This document shows, piece after piece, positions 16,115-24,476 of a DNA stretch of 64,000 nucleotides (its first letter is position 1; the number at the start of each line of letters is the position of its first letter). The stretch is from Actinacidiphila rubida (lineage in GTDB: Bacteria > Actinomycetota > Actinomycetes > Streptomycetales > Streptomycetaceae). The notes beneath the pieces were generated by a model. The model was not told the origin of the DNA. It ran no database searches and saw nothing but the letters and a program-made list of their open reading frames with translations. The position numbers were made by a program, and so were the translations under genes. Where the stretch lies: positions 62,001 through 126,000 of the forward strand of contig NZ_FODD01000005.1 in the NCBI RefSeq assembly GCF_900110255.1, in the 5' to 3' direction.

Positions 16115-17569
16115 TCAGGTCTGGGCCATGTCCACGAAGCGGGAGTAGTGGCCCTGGAAGGCGACCGTGATGGTGGCGGTGGGGCCGTTGCGGTGCTTGG
16201 CGACGATGAGGTCGGCCTCGCCGGCGCGGGGGGACTCCTTCTCGTAGGCGTCCTCGCGGTGGAGCAGGATGACCATGTCGGCGTCCTGCTCGATGGAGCC
16301 GGACTCGCGGAGGTCGGAGACCATCGGCTTCTTGTCGGTGCGCTGCTCGGGGCCTCGGTTCAGCTGCGAGAGGGCGATGACCGGGACTTCGAGCTCCTTG
16401 GCGAGGAGCTTGAGGTTCCGGGACATGTCGGAGACCTCCTGCTGGCGGGACTCCGGGCGGCGCGAACCGCCGGACTGCATCAGCTGCAGGTAGTCGATGA
16501 CGACCAGGCGCAGGTCGTTGCGCTGCTTCAGGCGGCGGCACTTGGCCCGGATCTCCATCATCGACAGGTTCGGGGAGTCGTCGATGTAGAGCGGGGCCTC
16601 GGTGACGTCGGACATCCGGCGGGCGACCTTGGTCCAGTCGTCGTCCGTCATGGTGCCCGAACGCATGTGGTGCAGCGCCACCCGCGCCTCCGCGGACAGC
16701 AGGCGCATCGCGATCTCGTTGCGGCCCATCTCCAGGGAGAAGATGACGCTGGGCATCTTGTTGGCGATCGAGCAGGCGCGTGCGAAGTCCAGGGCGAGCG
16801 TGGACTTGCCCATGGCGGGGCGGGCGGCGATGACGATCATCTGGCCGGGGTGCAGGCCGTTCGTCAGGGAGTCGAGGTCGGTGAAGCCGGTCGGCACGCC
16901 GGACATCTGGCCGCTGCGCGAGCCGATCGCCTCGATCTCGTCGAGCGCGCCCTCCATGATGTCGCTGAGCGGCAGGTAGTCCTCGGAGGTGCGCTGCTCG
17001 GTGACCGCGTAGATCTCCGCCTGCGCGCTGTTGACGATCTCGTCGACGTCGCCGTCGGCCGCGTACCCCATCTGCGTGATGCGGGTGCCGGCCTCCACCA
17101 GGCGCCGCAGGACAGCGCGTTCGTGGACGATCTCGGCGTAGTACTCGGCGTTGGCGGCGGTGGGCACCGCGTTGACGAGGGTGTGCAGGTAGGGCGAGCC
17201 GCCGACGCGGGCGATCTCGCCGCGCTTGGTGAGCTCCGCCGCGGTCGTGATGGGGTCCGCGGGCTCGCCGCGTGCGTACAGGTCGAGGATCGCGGTGTAG
17301 ATCGTCTCGTGGGCCGGACGGTAGAAGTCCTGGCCCTTGAGCACCTCGACGACGTCGGCGATCGCGTCCTTGGACAGCAGCATGCCGCCCAGCACGGACT
17401 GCTCGGCGTCAAGATCCTGCGGGGGGACGCGCTCGAAGGCGTTGCCGCCCTCGCTGAACCGCCCCTCGTCGCCGCCTCCGCGGTCGCCCTTCTTGCGGAA
17501 CTGGCTGACCGGCGGGGGGCCGTCGGGCGGGAGGTCGTTCCAGGGACCGTCGGGTTCGGGCTGGCTCAT
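16115..17569 (-). CDS. dnaB: Replicative DNA helicase DnaB
   Basis: 484 residues. An N-terminal primase-interaction domain begins at FERVPPQDLDAEQSVLGGML. The RecA-like helicase domain has Walker A ARPAMGKSTLALDFARACS, Walker B LVVIDYLQLM and the conserved RESGSIEQDAD arginine-finger region. It unwinds DNA ahead of the replisome as a hexamer loaded at oriC. No intein is present. ATG 17569 (MSQPEPDGPW) has GGAGGAGG upstream; the open frame beyond it runs into the regulatory region. The upstream 430 bp carry a group of DnaA boxes. Confidence 0.96.
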   Translation of the reverse strand: MSQPEPDGPWNDLPPDGPPPVSQFRKKGDRGGGDEGRFSEGGNAFERVPPQDLDAEQSVLGGMLLSKDAIADVVEVLKGQDFYRPAHETIYTAILDLYARGEPADPITTAAELTKRGEIARVGGSPYLHTLVNAVPTAANAEYYAEIVHERAVLRRLVEAGTRITQMGYAADGDVDEIVNSAQAEIYAVTEQRTSEDYLPLSDIMEGALDEIEAIGSRSGQMSGVPTGFTDLDSLTNGLHPGQMIVIAARPAMGKSTLALDFARACSIANKMPSVIFSLEMGRNEIAMRLLSAEARVALHHMRSGTMTDDDWTKVARRMSDVTEAPLYIDDSPNLSMMEIRAKCRRLKQRNDLRLVVIDYLQLMQSGGSRRPESRQQEVSDMSRNLKLLAKELEVPVIALSQLNRGPEQRTDKKPMVSDLRESGSIEQDADMVILLHREDAYEKESPRAGEADLIVAKHRNGPTATITVAFQGHYSRFVDMAQT

Positions 17570-18000
17570 ATCGGCCACCTCCTCCCCTCCGACCGGTCCG
17601 CGGGACCCGCGTGCGTGCCACTCTTTCACGGCGCGACTGACGACAACTGCGCCTCCCGGCATCCGCACTCCGCGCGTCGGGGGACGGTCCACGGTAGGCC
17701 CCTCGGGCGGTCGCACCAACCTCGTTATCCACAGGGGATGTGGACGACGGCGGCATACCTGTGGAGAAGTGCCCCCAACCTGTGTACAGCCCTTGGGACA
17801 GTGCTGTGGACAAGGCGGCGGTCGGCCCGCGTGATCCCTTCTGACCTGGCCTTTCTTCATCCATAGCCTGTGCAGGAGAAAAAGTTTGGCCGCTGGATCA
17901 AGATCGCGACAAACGACGCGGAGGAGATCACTCTACGCAGTCACTCGTAATGATCCACAAGCTACATCACCTCTTACCTGTGGACGATTATGCTGATCCC
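17570..18000. promoter_or_regulatory. dnaB / MATE divergent intergenic region with six DnaA-box-like sites
   Basis: About 430 bp with no gene. Nine-mers resembling the DnaA box are seen at 17725 (TTATCCACA, plus), 17739 (TCGTCCACA, minus), 17760 (TTCTCCACA, minus), 17805 (TTGTCCACA, minus, perfect consensus), 17951 (TGATCCACA, plus) and 17979 (TCGTCCACA, minus). The density is like that in oriC. It could place dnaB under DnaA control or act as a DnaA-titrating locus. Confidence 0.6.
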
Positions 18001-19551
18001 GTGAATGCGGCGACCACTCCCTCGGGCACTCCCTCGGAACGGCCCCCGGTGCCCTCGGCGACGGCCGCCGGCGACACCGGTCCCATCGGCTCCGGACACC
18101 CCGCTCCCCCCACCGGATCCAGCCGGTCCTTCCGGTCCTTCCGGTCCTCCCGGCCCGGGCGTACCGTCCGCACCTCGCGCCACGACCGCGAGATCCTCGC
18201 GCTCGCGCTCCCCGCGTTCGGCGCCCTGGTGGCCGAACCGCTCTTCGTGATCGTGGACAGCGCGGTCGTCGGCCACCTCGGAACGGCCCAGCTCGCCGGC
18301 CTCGGCGTCGCCGCCGCCCTGCTGACCACCGCCGTCAACGTCTTCATCTTCCTCGCCTACGCCACCACCGCGGCCGTCGCCCGCCGCGTCGGCGCCGGCG
18401 ACCTGACCGCGGCCCTCAAGCAGGGCGTGGACGGCATCTGGCTCGCGCTGCTGCTCGGCGCCTTGGTGGTGGCCGGCGTGCTGCCCGCCGCCCCGGCCCT
18501 GGCCGACCTGTCCGGCGCCTCCGCCACCGCCGCCCCCTACGCCACCACCTACCTGCGGATCAGCGCGCTCGGCATCCCCGCGATGCTCGTGGTCCTGGCC
18601 GCCACCGGCGTCCTCCGCGGCCTGCAGGACACCCGCACCCCGCTCTACGTCGCCGTCGCGGGCTTCACCGCCAACGCGGGGCTCAACGCGACCCTCGTCT
18701 ACGGAGCCGGACTCGGCATCGCCGGCTCCGCCTGGGGCACGGTCATCACCCAGAACGCGATGGCCGCGGTCTACCTGTGGGTCGTCGTACGCGGCATCCG
18801 CAGGCAGTCCGGCTCAGGTGCCCTCGCCGGCGGCCACGCGGACGGGGCCGGCGAGCGAGCCGGCGACGGCACCGCCCGCTGGCGGGCCCTGCTGCGGCCG
18901 GACGCCGCCGGGATCCGCGCCTGCGCGCGGGCCGGGGCTCCGCTGCTGGTCCGCACCGTCAGCCTGCGGGCCATGCTGCTGCTCGCGACCGTGGTGGCCG
19001 CGCGGCTGGGCGACACCGCCATCGCCGCGCACCAGATCACCCTGACCGTCTGGTCGCTGCTGGCGTTCGCCCTGGACGCCATCGCCATCGCGGGCCAGGC
19101 CATCATCGGCCGCTACCTCGGCGCGGACGACGCGGCCGGGGCGCGGGCGGCCTGCCGCCGCATGATCGAGTGGGGTGTGGCCTGCGGGGTCGTCCTCGGC
19201 GTGCTGGTCGCGCTCGCGCGCCCGCTGATCGGGCCGGCGTTCAGCTCCGACCCGGCCGTGCAGAGCGCCCTCTCCTCGGCGCTGCTCGTCGTCGCCGTCG
19301 GCCTGCCGGTGACCGGGGTGGTCTGCGTGCTCGACGGCGTGCTGATGGGCGCGGGCGACGGACCGTACCTCGCCTGGTCGATGCTGGTGACGCTCGCGGT
19401 CTTCGCGCCCGCCGCACTGGCCGTGCCCGCCTTGGGCGCGGGCCTGGCGGCCCTGTGGGGGGCGCTGACACTGATGATGGCCACCCGGCTCGCGGCCCTG
19501 TGGCTGCGGGCCCGCTCGGGCCGCTGGGTGGTCACCGGCGCCACGCGCTGA
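18001..19551 (+). CDS. MATE-family multidrug/Na+ or H+ antiporter
   Basis: 516 residues. A Pro/Ser/Gly-rich N-terminus of about 75 residues precedes a 12-helix MATE core: ALALPAFGALVAEPLFVIVDSAVVG opens the first MatE repeat and the second begins around GIRACARAGAPLLVRTVSLR. MATE exporters remove cationic drugs or metabolites using ion gradients. The start GTG 18001 has no ribosome site, but TATGCT ends 6 nt before it, so the mRNA may be leaderless. The ATG at 17950 would put DnaA boxes inside the coding sequence. Divergent from dnaB. Confidence 0.85.
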   Translation: MNAATTPSGTPSERPPVPSATAAGDTGPIGSGHPAPPTGSSRSFRSFRSSRPGRTVRTSRHDREILALALPAFGALVAEPLFVIVDSAVVGHLGTAQLAGLGVAAALLTTAVNVFIFLAYATTAAVARRVGAGDLTAALKQGVDGIWLALLLGALVVAGVLPAAPALADLSGASATAAPYATTYLRISALGIPAMLVVLAATGVLRGLQDTRTPLYVAVAGFTANAGLNATLVYGAGLGIAGSAWGTVITQNAMAAVYLWVVVRGIRRQSGSGALAGGHADGAGERAGDGTARWRALLRPDAAGIRACARAGAPLLVRTVSLRAMLLLATVVAARLGDTAIAAHQITLTVWSLLAFALDAIAIAGQAIIGRYLGADDAAGARAACRRMIEWGVACGVVLGVLVALARPLIGPAFSSDPAVQSALSSALLVVAVGLPVTGVVCVLDGVLMGAGDGPYLAWSMLVTLAVFAPAALAVPALGAGLAALWGALTLMMATRLAALWLRARSGRWVVTGATR

Positions 19552-19651
19552 CCTGGCCCGGTCGGGAGCAGACCGCGCACGCGGACCGCACTGGGCCGTG
19601 CCACGCCGCGCCAAGTACCCGTAGCCCCCAAGTACCGCCCCCGACGGCGAA

Positions 19652-19683
19652 GGGCCGGCCCCCCGTTTCCGGGGAGCCGGCCC
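19652..19683. terminator. Terminator between MATE and rplI genes
   Basis: GGGCCGGCCCCCCG, loop tttc, CGGGGAGCCGGCCC: 14-bp arms with one mismatch. It lies between two convergent genes and probably stops both. Confidence 0.65.
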
Positions 19684-19686
19684 AAT

Positions 19687-19700
19687 GTTCCACGTGGAAC
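19687..19700. other. parS: parS site 4 (GTTCCACGTGGAAC)
   Basis: Perfect ParB-site palindrome between the terminator and the rplI stop codon. Confidence 0.9.
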
Positions 19701-19710
19701 AAATGCCGCG

Positions 19711-20160
19711 TTACGCAGCCACGACCTCGACGTCGAGGACAGCCTCGACCTCGGGGTGCAGGCGCACCGAGACCTTGTGCGCACCGAGCGTCTTGATCGG
19801 CGAGGCGATCTCGACACGGCGCTTGTCGACCGCCGGGCCACCCGCGGACTTGATCGCCGTGGCGATGTCAGCCGGGGTGATGGACCCGAAGAGGCGGCCG
19901 GTGTCACCGGCACGGGTGGCCAGCTTGACCTTGACGCCCTGCAGCTGGCCCTTGACGGTGGTGGCGTCCTCGAGCGAGTGGATCTCACGGATCCGACGCG
20001 CGCGACGGATCTGCTCGACGTCCTTCTCGCCACCCTTGGTCCACGCGATGGCGAAGCCACGCGGGATCAGGTAGTTGCGGGCGTAGCCCGGCTTGACGTC
20101 GACGATGTCGCCGGCGGCACCGAGGCCGCTGACCTCGTTAGTGAGGATGATCTTGGACAT
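19711..20160 (-). CDS. rplI: Ribosomal protein bL9
   Basis: 149 residues, full length. The L9 N-terminal domain signature [20 protein letters not shown] and [16 protein letters not shown] is clear, followed by the long connecting helix and the C-terminal domain ([13 protein letters not shown]). L9 binds 23S rRNA near the L1 stalk. Last gene of the rpsF-ssb-rpsR-rplI operon, 16 bp after rpsR. ATG 20160 has AGGGAGGA upstream. Confidence 0.97.
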   Translation of the reverse strand: MSKIILTNEVSGLGAAGDIVDVKPGYARNYLIPRGFAIAWTKGGEKDVEQIRRARRIREIHSLEDATTVKGQLQGVKVKLATRAGDTGRLFGSITPADIATAIKSAGGPAVDKRRVEIASPIKTLGAHKVSVRLHPEVEAVLDVEVVAA

Positions 20161-20176
20161 ACTGGTTCATCCTCCC

Positions 20177-20413
20177 TTAGCGCGCAGTCGAGGTGTACGG
20201 CAGCAGCGCCATCTCACGGCTGTTCTTCACGGCCGTGGCGACGTCACGCTGGTGCTGGGTGCAGTTGCCGGTCACGCGGCGGGCACGGATCTTGCCGCGG
20301 TCGGAAATGAACTTCCGCAGCATGTTGGTGTCCTTGTAGTCCACGTACACGGTCTTGTCCTTGCAGAACGCGCAGACCTTCTTCTTAGGCTTGCGCGGGG
20401 GCGGCTTCGCCAT
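20177..20413 (-). CDS. rpsR: Ribosomal protein bS18
   Basis: 78 residues. The S18 core [21 protein letters not shown] is intact. The C-x2-C (VCAFCKDK) plus a later Cys in GNCTQHQRD mark this as the zinc-binding (C+) form; streptomycetes usually also carry a zinc-free paralogue elsewhere. It pairs with S6 on the 30S platform. ATG 20413 with a GGAGAA site; third gene of the operon. Confidence 0.96.
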   Translation of the reverse strand: MAKPPPRKPKKKVCAFCKDKTVYVDYKDTNMLRKFISDRGKIRARRVTGNCTQHQRDVATAVKNSREMALLPYTSTAR

Positions 20414-20454
20414 GGTGTTTCTCCTATGCGATCAAGAAGTGTGAGGGTCCGCCC

Positions 20455-21063
20455 TTAGAAGGGCGGCTCGTCCGAGTAGCCGCCACCGGAGGAACCGGAG
20501 GAGCCGGAGCCGCCGCCCCAACCTCCTCCGCCACCCTGGCCACCGCCGGCCGGTGCGCTGGTCGCCCACGGGTCGTCGGCAGGAGCGCCGCCGCCCTGGC
20601 CGCCGGAGCCGGAACCCCAACCGCCCTGGCCGCCGCCCTGACCGCCGCCCTGGCCGCCGCCTCCGTAGCCGCCGCCCTGCTGGCCACGACCGCCGCCACC
20701 ACTCGTCTTGGTGACCTTGGCCGTCGCGCTGCGCAGGCTGGCGCCCACCTCGTCGACATCCAGTTCGTAGACCGTGCGCTTGACGCCGTCACGGTCGTCG
20801 TACGACCGCTGCTTCAGCCGGCCCTGCACGATGACGCGCATGCCTCGCTGGAGCGACTCGGCGACGTTCTCCGCCGCCTGCCGCCAGACCGAGCACGTGA
20901 GGAAGAGGCTCTCGCCGTCCTTCCACTCGTTGGTCTGCCGGTCGAAGGTGCGGGGAGTGGACGCGACACGGAACTTCGCGACCGCCGCACCGGACGGGGT
21001 GAAGCGCAGCTCGGGGTCGTCGACGAGATTGCCGACGACGGTGATGACGGTCTCGCCTGCCAT
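20455..21063 (-). CDS. ssb: Single-stranded DNA-binding protein
   Basis: 202 residues. The OB-fold covers about 1-115 ([58 protein letters not shown]). A Gly/Gln-rich linker of about 75 residues leads to the acidic tip DEPPF that recruits partner proteins. It coats ssDNA during replication and repair. Second gene of the rpsF operon, a placement conserved in bacteria. ATG 21063. Confidence 0.97.
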   Translation of the reverse strand: MAGETVITVVGNLVDDPELRFTPSGAAVAKFRVASTPRTFDRQTNEWKDGESLFLTCSVWRQAAENVAESLQRGMRVIVQGRLKQRSYDDRDGVKRTVYELDVDEVGASLRSATAKVTKTSGGGGRGQQGGGYGGGGQGGGQGGGQGGWGSGSGGQGGGAPADDPWATSAPAGGGQGGGGGWGGGSGSSGSSGGGYSDEPPF

Positions 21064-21120
21064 GGGATGACCTCTCGACTGGCTGTGGGCAGTGCTGGTG
21101 ACTGCTACTCGAAGTCCGGA

Positions 21121-21411
21121 CTAGTGAAGTTCCGGACGGAGGACCTTGGTCCGCAGCACCGACTCGTTCAGGTTGAGCTGACGGTCGAGCTCCTTGATGA
21201 CCTCAGGCGTGGCCTTGAGGTCGACGACCGAGTAGATGCCCTCGGGCTTCTTGTTGATCTCGTAGGAGAGACGACGACGGCCCCAGGTGTCGACCTTCTC
21301 CACGCTGCCGCCGCCGTTGCGGACGACGGACAGGAAGGACTCGATCAGCGGGGAGACAGCGCGCTCCTCAAGATCGGGGTCGAGAATGAGCATGAGCTCG
21401 TAGTGACGCAT
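21121..21411 (-). CDS. rpsF: Ribosomal protein bS6
   Basis: 96 residues beginning [19 protein letters not shown], the standard S6 start, with [20 protein letters not shown] in the centre. It binds the 16S central domain together with S18. ATG 21411 has a near-perfect AAAGGAGGTGG site. First gene of the operon rpsF-ssb-rpsR-rplI. The frame is open 39 codons upstream, but that part lies before the ribosome site. Confidence 0.97.
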   Translation of the reverse strand: MRHYELMLILDPDLEERAVSPLIESFLSVVRNGGGSVEKVDTWGRRRLSYEINKKPEGIYSVVDLKATPEVIKELDRQLNLNESVLRTKVLRPELH

Positions 21412-21720
21412 AGTGGAACCCACCTCCTTTGGACTCAGCGGCCACGGCGTTTCCGTGGCAGGAGGGTTTGTGCTTGCGTCGCAACGGTAGCGCGGGGCAC
21501 TGACAGCGCGGATGACGTCCGAGGACATCGCCGGCCGCCGTCGCCGTCGTCGGAGGGCGACCCCGGGCGGACCCGGGCGTCCACGCGGACACCGTTGCAG
21601 AAAGTACAGACTACCCGGGACGGTCCCCCGGGTTGAAATCCGGTGCCTAATGCCCGCAATCTGTACACATCGGGTGTGACCGCGCTACCGCGCGCAACGA
21701 CTCCGTCACGGAGGTGCCCC
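21412..21720. promoter_or_regulatory. Divergent promoter region, rpsF / small membrane protein
   Basis: 309 bp with no gene. On the plus strand TTGAAA (21633) and CAATCT (21657) are 18 bp apart and could serve the membrane-protein gene. On the minus strand TAGTCT (21608-21613) could be the rpsF -10 element. Both assignments are tentative. Confidence 0.35.
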
Positions 21721-22011
21721 ATGGCGCTGGAACGGACCCATCACTTCACCTTCAACACCGACGGCCAGCCTCATCCCCTGGAGAACACGCTGGTCGCCGT
21801 CACCGTGGTGCTCGGAATCATCTCGGTCGCGACAGCCGGCTTCTACAGCCTCCACCTCCTCGCCTCGTGGACGGGGCTGGTGGGAATCGTCACCGGCGGC
21901 TACGGCCAGTTCATCTCGGCCACCACCGCGGAGCGGTTCGTCCTGATCATCGGCCTGGGCATGGCAGGGCTCGGCTTCTTCCTCGGAGTGGCGCACGGCG
22001 GGCTCTGGTAG
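21721..22011 (+). CDS. Small membrane protein of unknown function
   Basis: 96 residues with two hydrophobic helices: TLVAVTVVLGIISVATAGFYSLHLLASW and FVLIIGLGMAGLGFFLGVAHGGLW. A short polar, His-containing N-terminus (MALERTHHFTFNTDG) precedes them. I recognise it as a conserved streptomycete-type gene by context, not by function. ATG 21721 follows GGAGGTG. It is divergent from the rpsF operon and sits upstream of femX. Confidence 0.7.
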   Translation: MALERTHHFTFNTDGQPHPLENTLVAVTVVLGIISVATAGFYSLHLLASWTGLVGIVTGGYGQFISATTAERFVLIIGLGMAGLGFFLGVAHGGLW

Positions 22012-22084
22012 CCGGGCAACCGATCCGCCGCCCCGGCGAACCGGGAGACGAACCGGCTGAAAGGACCCCGCGGTCCATAGCGGA

Positions 22085-22148
22085 GGCGCTCCCCATGCGC
22101 AGTAGGCTTCGGGCCAGTAAGCCCGCAGTCGTGAGCATGGGGAGCGCC
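22085..22148 (+). promoter_or_regulatory. Long inverted repeat covering the femX ribosome-binding site
   Basis: GGCGCTCCCCATG (22085-22097) is repeated exactly inverted as CATGGGGAGCGCC (22136-22148); one more C-G pair extends each arm inward. The right arm contains GGGGAG, the likely ribosome site for ATG 22153. A smaller stem GGCTT/AAGCC (22105-22123) lies inside the loop. If transcribed, it would hide the start site; alternatively it is a protein-binding site, since a TAGGCT -10-like hexamer (22103) lies in the loop. Confidence 0.45.
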
Positions 22149-22152
22149 CCGC

Positions 22153-23274
22153 ATGAGCCTGACCCTGAGGACCATCAGCCGCGAGCAGCACCTGGCGTAC
22201 ATCCAGAGCCTGCCGTCGGCGAGCCACTGCCAGGTCCCGGCATGGGCTGATGTGAAGAACGAGTGGCGGTCGGAGAGCCTCGGCTGGTTCGACGGCAAGA
22301 GCGGCCAGCTGGTCGGCGCCGGCCTGGTCCTGTACCGGCAGATCCCCAAGGTCAAGCGATACCTGGCGTACCTGCCGGAGGGCCCGGTCATCAACTGGTA
22401 CGCGCCCAACCTGGAGGAGTGGCTGCAGCCGATGCTCAGCCACCTGAAGTCCCAGGGCGCCTTCACCGTCAAGATGGGGCCGCCGGTCATCATCCGCAGG
22501 TGGGACGCGACCGCGGTCAAGGCCGGCATCGCGGACCCGGACGTCAAGCGCCTGCGCGACGTGGAGGCCACGTCCATCGAGCCGCGCGCCTTCGAGGTCG
22601 CCGACCGCCTGCGCCGCATGGGCTGGCAGCAGGGCGAGGACGGCGGCGCGGGCTTCGGCGACGTCCAGCCGCGGTACGTCTACCAGGTCCCGCTGGAGAA
22701 CCGCTCCCTGGACGACATCCAGCGGAACTTCAACCAGCTGTGGCGCCGCAACATCAAGAAGGCCGAGAAGGCCGGCGTCCAGGTGGTCCAGGGCGGCTAC
22801 GACGACCTGCCGATCTGGCAGCAGCTCTACGAGATCACCGCCGAGCGCGACCACTTCCGGCCGCGCCCGCTGTCGTACTTCCAGCGCATGTGGACCAAGC
22901 TCAACGGCGAGGACCCCAACCGCATGCGGCTGTACCTGGCCGTCCACGAGGGCGAGGCGGTGGCGGCGGCCACCATGCTCACGGTGGGCCGCCACGTCTG
23001 GTACTCCTACGGCGCCTCCGCGAACCACAAGCGCGAGGTGCGGCCGTCGAACGCGATGCAGTGGCGGATGCTGCGCGACGCGTACGCGATGGGCGCGAGC
23101 GTCTACGATCTGCGCGGCATCAGTGACTCCCTGGACGAGACCGACCACCTGTTCGGACTCATTCAGTTCAAGGTGGGCACAGGCGGCCAGGCTGCCGAAT
23201 ACTTGGGCGAGTGGGATTTCCCGCTCAACAAGCTGCTGCACAAGGCACTCGACATCTACATGTCGCGCCGCTGA
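22153..23274 (+). CDS. femX: FemX-type peptidoglycan bridge aminoacyltransferase
   Basis: 373 residues with the FemAB double-GNAT fold: SHCQVPAWADVKNEW near the start, the NFNQLWRRNIKKAEKAGV helix, and YDLRGISDSLDETDHLFGL plus FKVGTGGQAAEYLGEWDFPL at the end. In Streptomyces, FemX adds the single Gly of the interpeptide bridge to the LL-diaminopimelate of lipid II using Gly-tRNA, on the cytoplasmic membrane face. It forms an apparent two-gene unit with the alanine-racemase-like gene 33 bp downstream. Gly as substrate is inferred from streptomycete wall chemistry. Confidence 0.88.
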   Translation: MSLTLRTISREQHLAYIQSLPSASHCQVPAWADVKNEWRSESLGWFDGKSGQLVGAGLVLYRQIPKVKRYLAYLPEGPVINWYAPNLEEWLQPMLSHLKSQGAFTVKMGPPVIIRRWDATAVKAGIADPDVKRLRDVEATSIEPRAFEVADRLRRMGWQQGEDGGAGFGDVQPRYVYQVPLENRSLDDIQRNFNQLWRRNIKKAEKAGVQVVQGGYDDLPIWQQLYEITAERDHFRPRPLSYFQRMWTKLNGEDPNRMRLYLAVHEGEAVAAATMLTVGRHVWYSYGASANHKREVRPSNAMQWRMLRDAYAMGASVYDLRGISDSLDETDHLFGLIQFKVGTGGQAAEYLGEWDFPLNKLLHKALDIYMSRR

Positions 23275-23307
23275 CGGCCGACTTGCACGAAAGGTCCTGA
23301 CCAGGCG

Positions 23308-24348
23308 ATGGCGCTCACTCTGTACGTCGACTCGGCGCGCTGGCGTGCCCACCACCGTTCCGTGGCCGAGCAGTTCCCCGGCATAGTGCCCGTCTGCAAG
23401 GGCAACGGATACGGCTTCGGGCACGAGAGGCTCGCCGACGAGGCGACCCGGCTGCACGCCGACATGCTGGCCGTGGGCACCACGTACGAAGCCGCACGGA
23501 TCAAGGACTACTTCAGCGGCGACCTGCTGGTGCTGACGCCGTACCGGCTCGGCGAGGAACCGGTGCCGCTGCCGGACCGGGCGATCCGCTCGGTGTCCTC
23601 GGTGGAGGGCGTGCGCGGCCTGGTGGGCGCACGCGTCGTCATCGAGGTGATGAGCTCGATGCGGCGGCACGGCGTGGCCGAGGACGACCTGGTCAAGCTG
23701 CACACCGCCATCGACGACGTCCGTCTGGAGGGCTTCGCCATCCACCTGCCGCTGGACCGCACCGACGGCAGCGACGCGGTGGAGGAGGTCTTCACCTGGA
23801 TGGAGCGGCTGCGGGCCGCACGGCTGCCGCTGCACACGATGTTCGTCAGCCACCTGAAGGCGCCCGAACTGGCCGCGCTGCAGCAGCAGTTCCCGCAGAC
23901 CCGGTTCCGGGCCCGGATCGGCACCCTGATGTGGCTGGGCGACCACGACGCGACGGAGTACCGGGGCGCGGTGCTCGACGTCACCCGCATCGCCAAGGGC
24001 GAGCGCTACGGCTACCGGCAGGAGAAGGCGGCCGCCGACGGGCATCTGGTGGTCGTCGCGGGCGGCACCTCGCACGGTGTCGGCCTGGAGGCGCCGAAGG
24101 CGCTGCACGGCCTGATGCCGCGGGCCAAGGGCGTGGCCCGGGCCGGCCTGGCCACCGTCAACCGCAACCTGTCCCCGTTCGTGTGGGCCGGCAAGCAGCG
24201 CTGGTTCGCGGAGCCGCCGCACATGCAGGTGTCGATCCTCTACCTGCCGGCCGACGTGGCCCCGCCGGCCGTCGGCGACGAGCTGGTGGCCCACCTGCGG
24301 CACACCACCACGCAGGTCGACCGGGTCGTGGACCGCCAGCCCGCGTAA
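23308..24348 (+). CDS. Alanine-racemase-like fold-III PLP protein
   Basis: 346 residues. VCKGNGYGFGH matches the alanine racemase PLP-lysine motif (usually VVKANAYGHG), followed by a TIM-barrel pattern (MLAVGTTYEAARI, VVIEVMSSMRRHG) and a C-terminal beta region. It is shorter than typical Alr (~370) and diverges outside the PLP motif. Located 33 bp after femX, it probably belongs to wall precursor metabolism; racemase activity is unproven. ATG 23308 has GAAAGG upstream. A strong hairpin follows the stop. Confidence 0.72.
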   Translation: MALTLYVDSARWRAHHRSVAEQFPGIVPVCKGNGYGFGHERLADEATRLHADMLAVGTTYEAARIKDYFSGDLLVLTPYRLGEEPVPLPDRAIRSVSSVEGVRGLVGARVVIEVMSSMRRHGVAEDDLVKLHTAIDDVRLEGFAIHLPLDRTDGSDAVEEVFTWMERLRAARLPLHTMFVSHLKAPELAALQQQFPQTRFRARIGTLMWLGDHDATEYRGAVLDVTRIAKGERYGYRQEKAAADGHLVVVAGGTSHGVGLEAPKALHGLMPRAKGVARAGLATVNRNLSPFVWAGKQRWFAEPPHMQVSILYLPADVAPPAVGDELVAHLRHTTTQVDRVVDRQPA

Positions 24349-24388
24349 GGCCCTGCGGGGACGCGCAGGAGCGCCCGGCGTACGTGTG

Positions 24389-24433
24389 CACGTGTAAGGC
24401 CCGCCACCCCATGGGTGGCGGGCCCTACACGTG
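24389..24433. terminator. Bidirectional terminator, racemase-like gene / glycosyltransferase
   Basis: A 21-bp stem with one mismatch and a CAT loop: arms 24389-24409 and 24413-24433, with core GGCCCGCCACCC / GGGTGGCGGGCC. It lies between convergent genes. Confidence 0.75.
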
Positions 24434-24476
24434 TCCGGACACGGTCCGGGTTCCGGCCCGTCGCGGGCCGGTCCCG

